Of a stretch of 64,000 nt of DNA, positions 21,861-32,252 are shown piece after piece. Location: assembly GCA_001599975.1 (NCBI GenBank), contig BCIO01000001.1, forward strand, positions 744,001-808,000. Reading direction: 5' to 3'. A program made the translations under genes and the position numbers. The notes beneath the pieces are model-generated. The model saw nothing but the letters and a program-made list of their open reading frames with translations. It ran no database searches and had not been told where the DNA came from. Every line of letters begins with the position of its first letter. Positions within the stretch are counted from its first letter, which is position 1. The DNA is from Cystobasidiopsis lactophilus. Lineage: Eukaryota > Basidiomycota > Agaricostilbomycetes > Agaricostilbales > Chionosphaeraceae.

Positions 21861-22383
21861 ATGGTTGCTATCCGTGCTCGATGCCCAGCTTTGTCCACCC
21901 TCCCCTGCTCCGATGAGCTCCTCACCGAAGCACTGCAGCATCCGGTCAACCGACGTATGGCACTGATCGGTATGTTGCCTCCAGAAGTTTGCTATCATGC
22001 TATCATACTAACCGTGTTACAGGTGATCACCAGTCGCGAGTGGTCTTTTCCATGGAACGTTACCGCCAGGGTCAAAACGCTGGTGAGTTTGGACTCTGCT
22101 AAAACACACACATGACTTACGTTCTTCGTTCTTGATAGAGCAGATCACCGTTGCAGGCTCGACGATGCTGTCCAACTCCAACCTCGCCACCATTGCCAGA
22201 GGTTTGGGCATCGACGCTGTCATTGACACGTCGGGCACTGGATTCAAGGGCGACTTTTCCGACAAGATGCTCGCTACCGCCATTGAAGCTTTGCTTGGTG
22301 CTGTAACCATCCACGTCGACAATCTCGGTGGAGACGTCCATGCGGTTATTCGCCCTATCATGGCTGCCTGGAACATCGCCTAG
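21861..22383 (+). CDS. small RNase III-like protein, copy 2 (active-site variant)
   Basis: Tandem paralogue of the preceding gene with the same three-exon plan. Exon 1 MVAIRARCPALSTLPCSDEL ... NRRMALI, exon 2 GDHQSRVVFSMERYRQGQNA, exon 3 EQITVAGSTMLSNSNLATIA to MAAWNIA. The RNase III landmarks are GDHQSRV (LGD), MLSNSNLATIARGLGI (SNetLA) and LATAIEALLGAVTI. Here the signature Glu is again Ala (RRMALIGD), and the Asp of ADxxEA is Thr (ATAIEA), so this copy has lost two acidic residues where copy 1 has lost one. The shared CPAL motif near the N-terminus and exon boundaries at equivalent positions show a tandem duplication. Role unknown; a structural or RNA-binding function is more likely than cleavage. 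Confidence 0.7.
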
Positions 22384-22752
22384 AATGCAACCGTGAGTGT
22401 CCCTGCATCTCTTCTCGATATACCCCGAGCTGCAGCTGATGAGGATGAGCAAATCACAGTCTCCTTCTCAGCACAACAACACTCTCTTTTCTTGTATTGC
22501 AACTGCCTCGATCTTTGCCAGAGACGCTCCATCTACCCTGCGGCTACCTGTTCCTTCACGAAAGGAAGTGGTTTCCCACGGTGGAATGGCCCGGTACTGG
22601 CAGAGCCCGAAGCAGTTGGGGCTCAGCCAAAGGCTTGTATTGTAGCTGCCATATGCAACTGAACCCACACCGCTCTCCCACACTTGCCTACCTCGCCTGT
22701 TTTGTAAACAAGTGGCGAAATTTTCTTAAGCCTCAACTTTGACCTCGCCAGC
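22384..22752. other. intergenic before RRP1
   Basis: About 370 bases with no supported gene. It carries the terminator of RNase III-like copy 2 and the RRP1 promoter. Confidence 0.4.
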
Positions 22753-23794
22753 ATGTCGACCAGCAAGGCGCCGTTAGCCAAAGCGCTAGCGTCCAATTCG
22801 AAGAAGGAGCGAGACCAGGCGGTCGAGGCGCTGCGGGCGTTCCTGAGCCACAATGGGCAGGAGCAAGATTTTGCAGGCGACGTGGGCGACTGGCCGGACG
22901 AGACGGAGGAGGCCCGCTTCTCGCAGGCCGAGCTGCTCAAGCTGTGGCGGGCGCTGTGGTACTGCTTCTGGATGTCGGACAAGCCGCTGGTGCAGCAAGA
23001 GCTGGCGTCCAAGCTGGCCGGCCTTTTGCTCGAGGTCAGTTCCAAGCTGGCCACCCCCTTGGCCACCACGCGCTCCGGCCTGGCGCTCTACGATGGGTTC
23101 TGGCAGACGATGATTAAGGAGTGGCACGGCGTGGATAAGCTGCGGGCGGACAAGTTTTTGATGTGGATTCGCCGGACGCAGACCGCCTCGCTCCAGCTGC
23201 TCGCCAGGGTTGACTGGCACCCGCGGGCTGTGCAGGAGTACAACGCAATCTTATGTGCCCAGCCACTAGCGTGAGTTCGCCCCCACTTTAGATTGCGTTC
23301 GCAGAGCTCAATCGACTAGTTGTCCTATTCACAGCTCATCAAGTCGAGTGCCGCTCTCGCTCGCCTCTCACCTATCCGAAATCTTCCTCTCGTGCCTCCA
23401 GCAAGCGGCTGAGCTGACACCGTCCGCCACGCCCATCCCCATCCTCACCCTGCTCGAGCCTTTCATCCAGGCCCTCTGCAAAGCGCCGAAAGCCCTCTAC
23501 AACACCATCTTCGAGAACCTCTTCGAGCCTCTATTTCAACAGTTGGATGAAGCAGCGGAGGAGGAGAAGCCAGCCAAGCGGCGGAAAGTGGATACCGAGG
23601 AGGAGGATTCGCCACCGCCGACTCTGCTGTCGCTGACCTTTACCGACAAGTCTGGCCAGATCTTGCCGGCTTCTCAATTAAAGAGCGCTATCTTGAAAGA
23701 GCTGTTTGACCACGCTGCAAGAGAGGACACCGAGCCGCCGAACCGCAAGAAGCTCTTCAAGGTCTACGCCGAGCTCTCGCCAGAAGAGGCCTGA
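22753..23794 (+). CDS. RRP1: ribosomal RNA processing protein 1 (Nop52 family)
   Basis: Nucleolar protein needed for 27S/60S pre-rRNA processing. ATG at 22753. The N-terminal Nop52 domain reads AKALASNSKKERDQAVEALR, then ELLKLWRALWYCFWMSDKPL and LQQ-type helices. The family hallmark DKFLMWIRR (RxDKFlmLVR in relatives) appears as LRADKFLMWIRR. One intron (about 23272-23334) separates it from the second exon: SSSRVPLSLASHLSEIFL, LLEPFIQALCKAPKALYNTI, and an acidic/basic stretch KPAKRRKVDTEEED resembling a nuclear localisation signal. Ends KVYAELSPEEA at 23792-23794. Length about 320 residues, usual for fungal RRP1. Confidence 0.85.
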
Positions 23795-24145
23795 TCGTCT
23801 GGCTGCTGGATGGCCTGCGCCCACTTCCCCTATACCATTCGACATCTTATAGCTGGCTCGGTCGATGAGCGGCCTCTGCGGTTGGGGGTGTTGTGCCGGA
23901 TCTCACACGCCCCAGCTCTCCAGTACCTGCATTGTCAGAATGGACCATGTCGCTCACGCTCGATCGCCATCGCGTCACTATCCTTTCTTTACAAGCGGGA
24001 GACTTATAATGCAAAGCGGAAAGCGCTGAGTAACAGGGAAAGAGATCTAGAATGTCCTTGTTGTTTCATGACGAATGGTCAAACAGAAGAGCAGTCAATC
24101 GTGAATTTTGCCAGCAGGCTGAGATCTGCTACCAGCCAGTGCGAA
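23795..24145. other. convergent intergenic region
   Basis: About 350 bases between RRP1 and the next minus-strand gene. No features seen. Confidence 0.4.
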
Positions 24146-26086
24146 TCAACGAGTAGGGTGGTGAGGATTGATTTGCGCTTGGTGGCGTAATTTGGTGAAG
24201 ACCAAGTACCGCACCTCGATCGATTCCCTCGGAATGTTCTCCTCGGCTCTCTCCAACTCGGCTTCTTCGATTTTGCGTTTCTCTTCCTGCATAGAGGCAT
24301 GAAAAGGTCCGACAGCTTGGCCGTTCTTGTATTGATGCTGCCGAAGGTCTTCGCTGTCGAATGGCATGTGGACGGTGAGCTCCGACCTCTTTTGTGATCC
24401 GAGCATTTCCCACTTGAGGACAGCATCTTCATGGAGGCATGGAATACCTGTCTTGTCTGTCGGCAGCGCGTGAAAGTGCGGGTGCTCGCCGAAAATCCGG
24501 GAGGTCTCGTCATGAGGCTAAGAGAGTTCAGCGTGGCAGCTCGCAGTGTCACGAGCGCTGACTTACGGCAAGCACTAGGTGATCGTCCTTCACGACGTCG
24601 ACAAGTGGTCGCCAAATCGTGACAGCACGCACACGTGTGTCCTTGGGCGACCATTGCGGATCCCAAGTGCGTATTTTATCGACGACTTCTTCCTGATGCG
24701 TATCGCTGTGTGCCAGCCGCAGGTAGTTGAAGTTTTGCACGCCGCCCACTTGACGTGTTTGGCGCAACAGCACGGCGGGACGGCCCTAGCTCGAAAGGGC
24801 TAAGACAGTATCATGCACACCGATTTTTTGCCACGCACCCACATTTCGAATCTCGTCACCTCTTCTGCTGAGGTATTGAAAAGAGAATAGAGCAGCCTAG
24901 CGAGAATGTTAGTTTCGGCAATGAGGACAACGTTAGTGCACTCACAGCATACACTGGACTCGCATGTCGATGCCGACATTGACGAGATTCGCCTTCGTGT
25001 CGTCTCTGAGTGCTTCCAGCTTGAAACGAAGGCTTGAAGTGTAGTCCGAGGGAAGGCTGGAAAGAAAGGACCAGAGCATAGCGGTAGCGATCTCGTGCTC
25101 GACCTGGTTCATGGCGTTTCGAATGCGCTTGGTAATGTTGAGGTCGGCGAAAGGATGAGGATGAAGCTTCTTCATCTCTGCCACCATTTCCACCCGGTCC
25201 GCATTGCGCTCCTGACAGACCTTGGATCGCTCGTTCGCGGCAATTCGGTCCCCTTCCGTTGAAAAGTAGATGATTTTGATAGTCGTATCATCAGTCAACC
25301 ATGCGTAGCGTCTGGTATCCAAGGACTTTTGAGGCGCCCATTCATCTTTAGCAAGCTGGCTGCGAACATTGGCTGGCGAAATCTTGGTTCGCCCATTGGG
25401 GTCATCTTGCCATCTCTCCACCCAGCCCTTCTGTTCGCCTTGCATGATGAACCCCTCGGGCCGATTGGAGCTGCAAAGGTCTTCATCAAAGTCATTGCTG
25501 AAAGTCGATGGCAACGTACTTGGGCATGATGGCGACGGTGGCAGACAAGAGCAGAGTATGCTTTCAGAACGGACGAAGGGGGACAGGCCTGGCGCAGGAG
25601 TTCGTGGCGAGAGGAAGACAACCCATAAAGGCGACTCGTTGCAAGCGGAAGGCGTCCAGGAATACCTTGTACAGGCCTTCGTCGGCCTCGGAAACCGGAA
25701 TCAGTCTCGAGGTGTCACTCGACTTCCAATGCCTCAGACGCCAGTCCATGCGAAAGGAACAGGTCGATATCTCCCGCTGCCGGTCCATTCCTTTTGTGAT
25801 GAGAGTTTTGCGGATGAACATGGCACAGAAGAAGCCTGGGTCCTGCGGCTGATATCGACTTGCAAGAGTCTGCTCTTCGTTCTTGGGACGACAGCTTCTG
25901 TCTCTCGGGCCACCGTCGCTTCGGAAGATGTGCGCTTCGATTGAGGGCTTGAAGAGACGCCGGCACAGACGCTTCTCCGGTCTCAGCAGGGGCTCACTAC
26001 TTTTTACTTTGAGGACCTTCCAAGCAATAGAGAAACCAGCGGACAATGGTAAGGAGCATTAGTGCAGGCGAAGCGACAGTAGCCAT
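24146..26086 (-). CDS. unrecognised protein, probably membrane-anchored (possibly two genes)
   Basis: I do not recognise the family. ATG at 26086 gives MATVASPALMLLTIVRWFLYCLE, a plausible signal anchor, joined by a short intron to AHIFRSDGGPRDRSCRPKNE. The frame continues with FFCAMFIRKTLITKGMDRQ and FRMDWRLRHWKSSDTSRLI. Downstream exons read NDFDEDLCSSNRPEGF, RRYAWLTDDTTIKIIYFSTE, LHPHPFADLNITKRIRNAMN, then RFEMWGRPAVLLRQTRQVGG, FNYLRLAHSDTHQEEVV and WDPQWSPKDTRVRAVTIWRP. The last exons are HDETSRIFGEHPHFH and a charged helix EEKRKIEEAELERAEENI, stop at 24146. The exons from 25510 downwards join well; the link across about 25510-25650 is uncertain, so two genes are possible. His-rich stretches could bind metal, but I infer no activity. 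Confidence 0.5.
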
Positions 26087-26641
26087 TTGTAACGAAGTCC
26101 AGAGCCATAGCAACCTCAAGATATTGGGCCGTTGATTCCCTGGGCCAGCACACAGAAGCATCCAATCTGAATCGGTCAAAGAAAGGCAGGAGCAGGAGCA
26201 GGGGATGATGAGGTCAGATTGGCCGGCCAGCTCCAACTTGGCGAATTTCTTGCCACCTGAGCGACGAGCTGCGCCCATCGGCCTTCGCTCGTATGGTGCA
26301 CTCCAACGCACTGGATTGCGAGCCTGTTGCCCCCAAGTGCGTCCCGCTCCGCCGCTGAAGAAACCGGTGGCGCTTGCTCCCCAGCTTCATTAAAGTCGCG
26401 TCTTCCTCTGCCAGCCCGCTGCGACATGCTCTCTGGCCTTCTTCCCTATCGCGCCTTTGAAAAGAAGGCTTTGACACACGTCTCTTGAAGAAACGCCAAA
26501 GAAGGCAGCCGTTGGTTTGCTGACGAGAAGTCCGGAACGAGAGGACCCGGCGTGGCATGTTGGCTAACGAGGCGTCCTTCCTTGGCTGCGCGCTGTTCGT
26601 TTTGCTCTCCTACGACCAGTATCCGCAAGCAAGTCGCCACC
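26087..26641. other. divergent intergenic region
   Basis: About 555 bases between the minus-strand unknown gene and the thioredoxin-like gene. Open frames are antisense overlaps without motifs. Confidence 0.4.
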
Positions 26642-27860
26642 ATGGTCAGAAAGCCAACCTTTACGCCTGGCCCGCACCCCAATGCCAGCAAGGTCACGGC
26701 TCTCACGGAGATTTCGGCCTATACCAGTGCTGTTAGAACTTCCTCCCGCTCACACTGCGTCTAGAGCTCAATTCGGATGCGCAGATCGCGTCGCCCAAAG
26801 GAGCTATCATCTTCTTCTGTGAGTCGGCTCTCCTTGTCCGGGTTCGCCGTGTCCAAGGTGAACTTACCCTTGTCGGACCTTCCAGATGCTACGTGAGTGA
26901 CCTTTTGCACACCTTAGAACTCCAATCTGAAGGGGAGGCCATGGCAGTTGGGTTGCACCGTGAGATCTGTCCCTTGACACTCCAGTTTCATCCACCAGAC
27001 TCAAGCCCATTCGATCCCAGAGTTAAAAGTACGCCTCCATCACTACCACCTTTCAAAATCAAATCCTCTGACGCGCAGGAGTACCAGTCATCGAGCCCTT
27101 CTTCATGGACTGCGCGGGCCAATACACCAACCTGCAATTCTACTCGGTCGACGTGGACGCGGCCGAGGAAGTCCAAAAGGCGGCCAACATCCAGCAGCTG
27201 CCCTTCTTCAAGATGTACAAGAACGGCGCCGAAGTGGCCTCGGTCGCTGGAGCCAAGAAGCCAGAGCTCAACGTTCGTCTTCCCCTCTTTCAGAGCTCAG
27301 CCCACAAACACTGATAGATGGAGTGACAGGCCATGTGTTTGAAGTACAACACGGCCGCTGTTGAGCCTGCTCCTGCTCCCGTCGCTCGCAGCGCCGAGCC
27401 GATCGCTCCAGCTCAAGAACCCCAATTCGAAGAAGTTGCGGCAGAAGAGGAAGTCGGCGTGGAAGAGCCGGAAGAAGAAGAAGCCCAAGAAGAGGTCGAG
27501 GAAGAGGCCGTCGATGAAGCAGAGGAGGGCGATGCCGATGAAGTTGAGGAGGCGTGAGTCCCGGACCCTCTCAATGCTCTGTCTCCAATTCAAGCCTCAA
27601 GCTTGACCAATGCAGAGACGAGGAAGAAGGCGAGGGTGATGCAGAAGCCGATCCAGAGTCAGTCGTATCCTTTTTTCGGCAATGCCACCCACGCTGAAAA
27701 ATGAGATGGCAGAGACGAGCCCGAGGAGGTCGAAGAAGAGCCCGAAGAAGAGGAAGAGCCGGAAGAAGAGCTTGAAGAGGAAGAGCCACAAGAAGAAGAG
27801 ACGGAACAAGGCCAGCCGGAGAAAGAAGAGGAGGTCGCCGAAGAGGAAGAGGAGGCCTGA
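26642..27860 (+). CDS. thioredoxin-fold protein without CxxC, glutamate-rich C-terminal tail
   Basis: N-terminal thioredoxin domain assembled from small exons: MVRKPTFTPGPHPNAS, VTALTEISAYTSALNSDAQI, KGAIIFFYAT, then a 23-base exon at 27006-27028 and VPVIEPFFMDCAGQYTNLQF. Canonical features follow: YSVDVDAAEEVQKAANIQQL, PFFKMYKNG with the cis-Pro, and GAKKPELN. Where thioredoxins have WCGPC the only phase-consistent splicing I found gives P-F-D-P-R, and no CxxC is encoded between 26880 and 27110. The domain is followed by AMCLKYNTAAVEPAPAPVA and then, over three exons, about 110 residues dominated by Glu and Asp (stop 27858-27860). A redox role is doubtful; chaperone or scaffold function is possible. 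Confidence in the fold is good, moderate in the active-site reading. Confidence 0.65.
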
Positions 27861-28268
27861 CTCGTTTGCCACCCACTCAACACCTCCCCGCACCTTCGAA
27901 TCCAACTCACCACTCTTCAAGCATGCTCAAAGGTCTTCAACAGTTGGTCGACTTGACCGGTTGGCCATGCAAGTTGGCCGCGGTCACTCGCTCATGCTGC
28001 TTGTCCCCCCTCTGTCTGTTCTCAGCCAAAGCCGCTTCGGGGGTTTTGCAATGGGCATGCGCCCTATTCCCACGAGGGCACGGCCAGCGCACGGCGCCCG
28101 ATAGCGTCACTCTGAGACCTTTTGCCAGAGGAGGCTTTACCCCCTATGTTTGTTTTGATCCTGAGCGACCGCCGCGACTTCTGCGAAACTTTGTGTTTGC
28201 TCGGTCGGCCATGCTGCCCGTTTGGTGGCAACAGCGGCAATAGCAATAGTTTTAAGCAAAGAGGGGCG
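27861..28268. other. intergenic
   Basis: About 400 bases. Two overlapping frames cross it (one to 28243) but show no domain and no continuity with neighbours. Likely 3' UTR and promoter. Confidence 0.4.
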
Positions 28269-29713
28269 ATGCAGCACTCGATGGCCTTCCAGCATCGCCG
28301 GTCACCCGCCAAGCAGATCTCGCCAGCTGGAGGCGGCCGCCCCTTCTCCCAAATCTCGGCCTCCTCCTCCCTCCCTGGCTACTCCGCTTTACCAGAAGAG
28401 TCGCCAGATCTCGCAAAGACGCCGCCGCAGTCCCTGTACAGCCCAAACGACACCCCTGATGCCACGCCACGTAAAGCGGCTGATGCTGCGGCTGCTGCTG
28501 CCAGGGCCAATAATCCCTCGACGGCCCCGCCTAGCCCATCAGCGGCCCTCTCGACCGGCCTGCCGACCGAGCTCGACCTCTTGATAGCCCAAACGTCGTC
28601 CATCCTGCTCGCCTCGTCCGAGTGCTTGGCTGGCACCATTGACGCCCGGGAAAAGCTAAAGCGGTTTTACGCGGTCGACTCCATGTTGGACCGGACGCTC
28701 GAGTTGCAGGAGCAGCTGCTAAGGCGCAGGGTGTCGTCGCTATCGCTGTCCGAGAGGCGCTTGGCGGTGCGTTGCATTGGGCCTTCCTCCTAAAGTCGGG
28801 TGCTGACTTACTGCGTTCTTCGAGCGCACAGTCCCTGGACGAGTCCATTCATGCTAAAATGGACGAGTTACAATATGCACCACGGCGGCATGTGTCGGCG
28901 CCCATCCCCAGCAGCTCCTTGGACCGGCGCATCTCGCACACCACCCTGGCTTCCATCTCAGAAGCGCCCTCGCCCATCAACCACTTCCTGTCCGCACCCG
29001 CAGTCGTCCCATCATCTAAGAGCAATACAGACCTGCAGCACGCTATTGACGCCTTGCCGAGCGCGCCAGCCCCAGCTTTGCCGCCGTCCACCTCGTTCGC
29101 ATCGAACTTATACTCCTTCTTTGGCGGCAGCAATAACGACAAATCTATATCTTCGGCGAACCTGGCAAAGACGCCGTCCAAATCAAGCGCGGGGAGCGGT
29201 GGTGGCGAGGCGAAGAGCTTGCTCTCCAAGTTTGCCGCCTCGACAGCGACGTCGGCCTCGCCCGGGTCGTCCTCGCCGGCATCCTCGTCGCTTCCCGACC
29301 TCTCCGACTCTCTAACAGCCGCGTCCTCCGCGTGGTCCCAGTCGGCCAAGACGCCCATCCGGCAGTCGATCATCTCCATCTCCTCCTCGTCCCCCGCCTC
29401 GCCCTTGACTTCGAGCGCCTTGGACCTGGAAAGCGCCTACTCCACCTCCCCTCGTAAATCCAACCCGCCAAAGTCGCACCGCCGAATGGCGTCCGGCTCG
29501 CACGTCGTGACTGGCTCCGAGGCGCCCGTCCTCTCGCCCGGCTTGCACCCGTTCATGGACCGGATGCACGCCAAAGGGGAATCGCTGGCGGAAACCAAGG
29601 CGCAGAGGAAGCAAAGGACCATGTCCGCCCAAGAGAGGCTGCTCAGCTTCATGGCGACCTCTGCTTCAGGGCCGACCACGGCGGTGTCCTCGGAATCGCC
29701 GCTGAGGCGCTAA
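28269..29713 (+). CDS. Ser/Pro-rich protein with short helical core, unrecognised
   Basis: No known domain. ATG at 28269 starts MQHSMAFQHRRSPAKQISP; the frame is open further upstream, but that part has no features. After a disordered stretch a helical region reads PTELDLLIAQTSSILLASS, ARE-KLKRFYAVDSMLDRT and LELQEQLLRRRVSSLSLS. One intron (about 28766-28831) leads to the second exon, mostly Ser, Pro and Ala. Short ordered-looking islands include SNLYSFFGGS, AKSLLSKFAAS and HPFMDRMHAKGESLAETKAQR. Ends SSESPLRR at 29711-29713; about 455 residues. The RRxS and SP sites suggest a phosphorylated regulatory protein, but this is inference. Confidence 0.6.
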
Positions 29714-30222
29714 TGTTTACCGCCTTCTTCCTGTACCACTTGTCTTGTAGCATTTCAACGGTGTTATGCTCACCTGCCCACCCAGTGTAATTTGGCTGTC
29801 GCCAACTTTTGCCACTGACCAACTCTGCGTTCGCCTTCATCGACTTGTTCTCGTTTGCCACCCTGATTGAGCGATTGAACTCGCTTGCTACATCTTTCTT
29901 TGGTTCTGTGGTCGGCTTCTCGTGCACCAGCAAGTTGGCTTTGGCCCCTTCGAAGAGCTTGCTCGCGTTGCTCTTGCTTTGCCACCACGCCTCTCCTGTC
30001 CTGATTTCTGCGCGTATATCAATTTAGCCCTAAGCGCTCTTTAAGCCAGAGAAATGCGTGGCTCCACTCTTGGACCAATTTAAGTCTGGGCTCAATCCGA
30101 AATGCTGCTCCACAATTTTATGGCAGCTTGGATGACCGATATGGCGTCCGCATGCTGTGGCTCTTGCTGTTGGCTACGACAGGTCTTTCACATCTTATTG
30201 GCCTGAGTGACGAACGCAAAAG
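29714..30222. other. intergenic before the P450 gene
   Basis: About 510 bases. A 72-codon plus frame at 29809-30027 is hydrophobic but has no supporting context. I see no reliable gene. Confidence 0.4.
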
Positions 30223-32180
30223 ATGCTGGAGTTTGAGACCAAGGAGCTGCCCATCTGGCAAGGGGCCGCTGGCCTGCTGATCGCCGTGCTCGTTTACAAG
30301 ATCTTCCTTGCCAAACCGAAAGGGCGCAAGGCTCCAGGTGCGCTCTTGGACTAGGGCATCCACATCGACCCAGAGCTCATAACGGTTGACCGACATAGGT
30401 CCACCGAAGTCCTGGATTCCTTTCGTCGGCAACTATCTGCAGATGACCTCGGGCGACGAGCCGCTCTACGCCCGCTTCGACCGCTGGGCCAACGAGTACG
30501 GCGACTTCTACATGCTCGAGAACTTTGGCGCCAAAACGTTCGTGGTGTCCTCGACGGAGGTCCAGCATGAGCTGTTCGAGCTGCGAGGAGCCAACTACAG
30601 CTCCCGCTACGATCTGCCCCTGCTGGGCGAGTTTGTGTGCCGGAGGTCCAACATTGGTTTCTTGGGGTATGGGGACAGGTGGCGCAAGCATCGCCGGGCG
30701 GTACACAAGGAGTTGAACGTGTGAGTCCTGGCCAGCTATCCGGTGTTCATAGCATTTGCTGATTGCCCGCCTCTCCTAGTAACTCTTACAAGGCGTATCA
30801 GCATATTCAAGAGCGGGAAGCCTACATCCTGGCCCAGGGCTTCCTTGACTGCCGACCCGACGAGCTCCTCAATGTTAGCCAGCGCTTCGGAGGCTCCATC
30901 GGCTTAGGCATCGTATACGACCACAAGGCAGAGTCTTATCACGATCCCTTGGTTGAAGCCTTCTCGCATGTTCTGGAGGGCAAGCGTGAGCGCCTCTCTC
31001 GCTCTGAGATTGCGCAGAGTGTTCAAGTTGCTACCCGCAGTTCTTCTCCTTGTCCCTCTCGCCTCTTTCTACGATAGCTTGCCGCCTTTCATGCGCAGCT
31101 GGATGCCCGAGTTCATCATGCCCAGCAAGAAGCGAGCCAGACTGGTCCGAGAGCAAGGCGAAGCACTTGACGCTAAGATGTCAAAGATGGTGGAGGACCG
31201 GATGGCCAAGGGCGAAGGCGTGTCTTCGTTCCATGCCGGCCTTCTTCAAGATGCACATGACGGTCGTGGCGAGCTTTCGGAGTACGAGAGGGTGGGTGCT
31301 GTTTGCTTGGATTTTCTCGTGCCCATCTCATGCTCCAGCAGAACTCGCTTTCGGGCACTATGGTCGGCGCTGCTGTGGATACTACAACAGCTTCTCTCTT
31401 AGCTGTTGTTCTGGCTCTTGTCTGTAAGGAGCACTTCTGAAGCCCGTACATCACGGCCTGACGCGGATCGCAGGTTTCCCCGAAAAGCAAGCCAAATTGC
31501 AAGCCGAAGTGGACTCAGTGGTCCCGAGAGACAGAGTACCTGGGCCGGAAGACATGGCCAACCTACCTTACGCACGGGCGTTCGTTTTGGAAGCTCTGCG
31601 TTGGAGGAGCTCGAATCGTTATGGCCTGCCGCACGCCACTTCTGCAGACGACTACTACCGAGGCATCTTCATTCCCAAGGGTTCCACGATTATCATGAAT
31701 GCATGGCACTTCGAGGTATGCACACTGTCATACCTTGGAGATTCGCCACTAACATGGTGCGCCTCCAGCACGACGAGAAGCGATTCCCCGACCACGAAAA
31801 GGTCATCCCGGAGCGCTACCTCAAAGAAGACGGAACGGTGGACGACACCGTCCCAATCTACACCTTCGGAGTGGGCCGCCGAGTGTGCCCTGGGCAGAAG
31901 TGAGTGCGACCCTTCTCGACTCTGGATGGGTGCCCAATGCTTTGCACACAGTCTCGCTCTCAGCTCTTTGACTTTGGCAACCGCGTGTCTAGCATGGTCG
32001 TACAACTTTGTCCACGCCAAAGATGCCCAAGGCAACGTTATTCCTCCAGACTCGAGGCCGGATAACTGTCACGCTGGTGGCAACGTTTACCGCCCGAACG
32101 TCACTGCCTACGCCGTCGAAAAGAGGCACAACAGAGTAGAGGAGCTTGTGCGAGAAGCGGTCAAGATCACCTCGGCTTAG
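30223..32180 (+). CDS. cytochrome P450 monooxygenase
   Basis: Membrane-bound microsomal P450, about 500 residues, in at least seven exons. ATG at 30223 gives an N-terminal anchor, PIWQGAAGLLIAVLVYKIFL, followed by the proline hinge GPPKSWIPFVGNY. The helix-C motif is GDRWRKHRRAVHKEL. The helix-I region is SGTMVGAAVDTTTASLLAVV, where AVDTTT corresponds to A/GGx-D/E-T-T. The ExxR motif is EALRW. The heme loop is FGVGRRVCPGQ, with the cysteine ligand intact, and is followed after an intron by SLALSSLTLATACLAWSY. Ends VREAVKITSA. Style resembles the O-methylsterigmatocystin-oxidoreductase-like group common in basidiomycetes. No other biosynthetic gene sits beside it, so substrate is not suggested by context. 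Confidence 0.85.
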
Positions 32181-32252
32181 ACGAATAGAGCCCCAGGATG
32201 GATGGTACATGGGATCACGGCCCTCTAGAATGCAGGATGTGAAACGTTAATA

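Noticed and set aside
26941-26962. Alternative micro-exon giving W-V-A-P at the thioredoxin active site
   Set aside because: It fits locally but leaves the following exon out of frame; the exon at 27006-27028 closes the phase.
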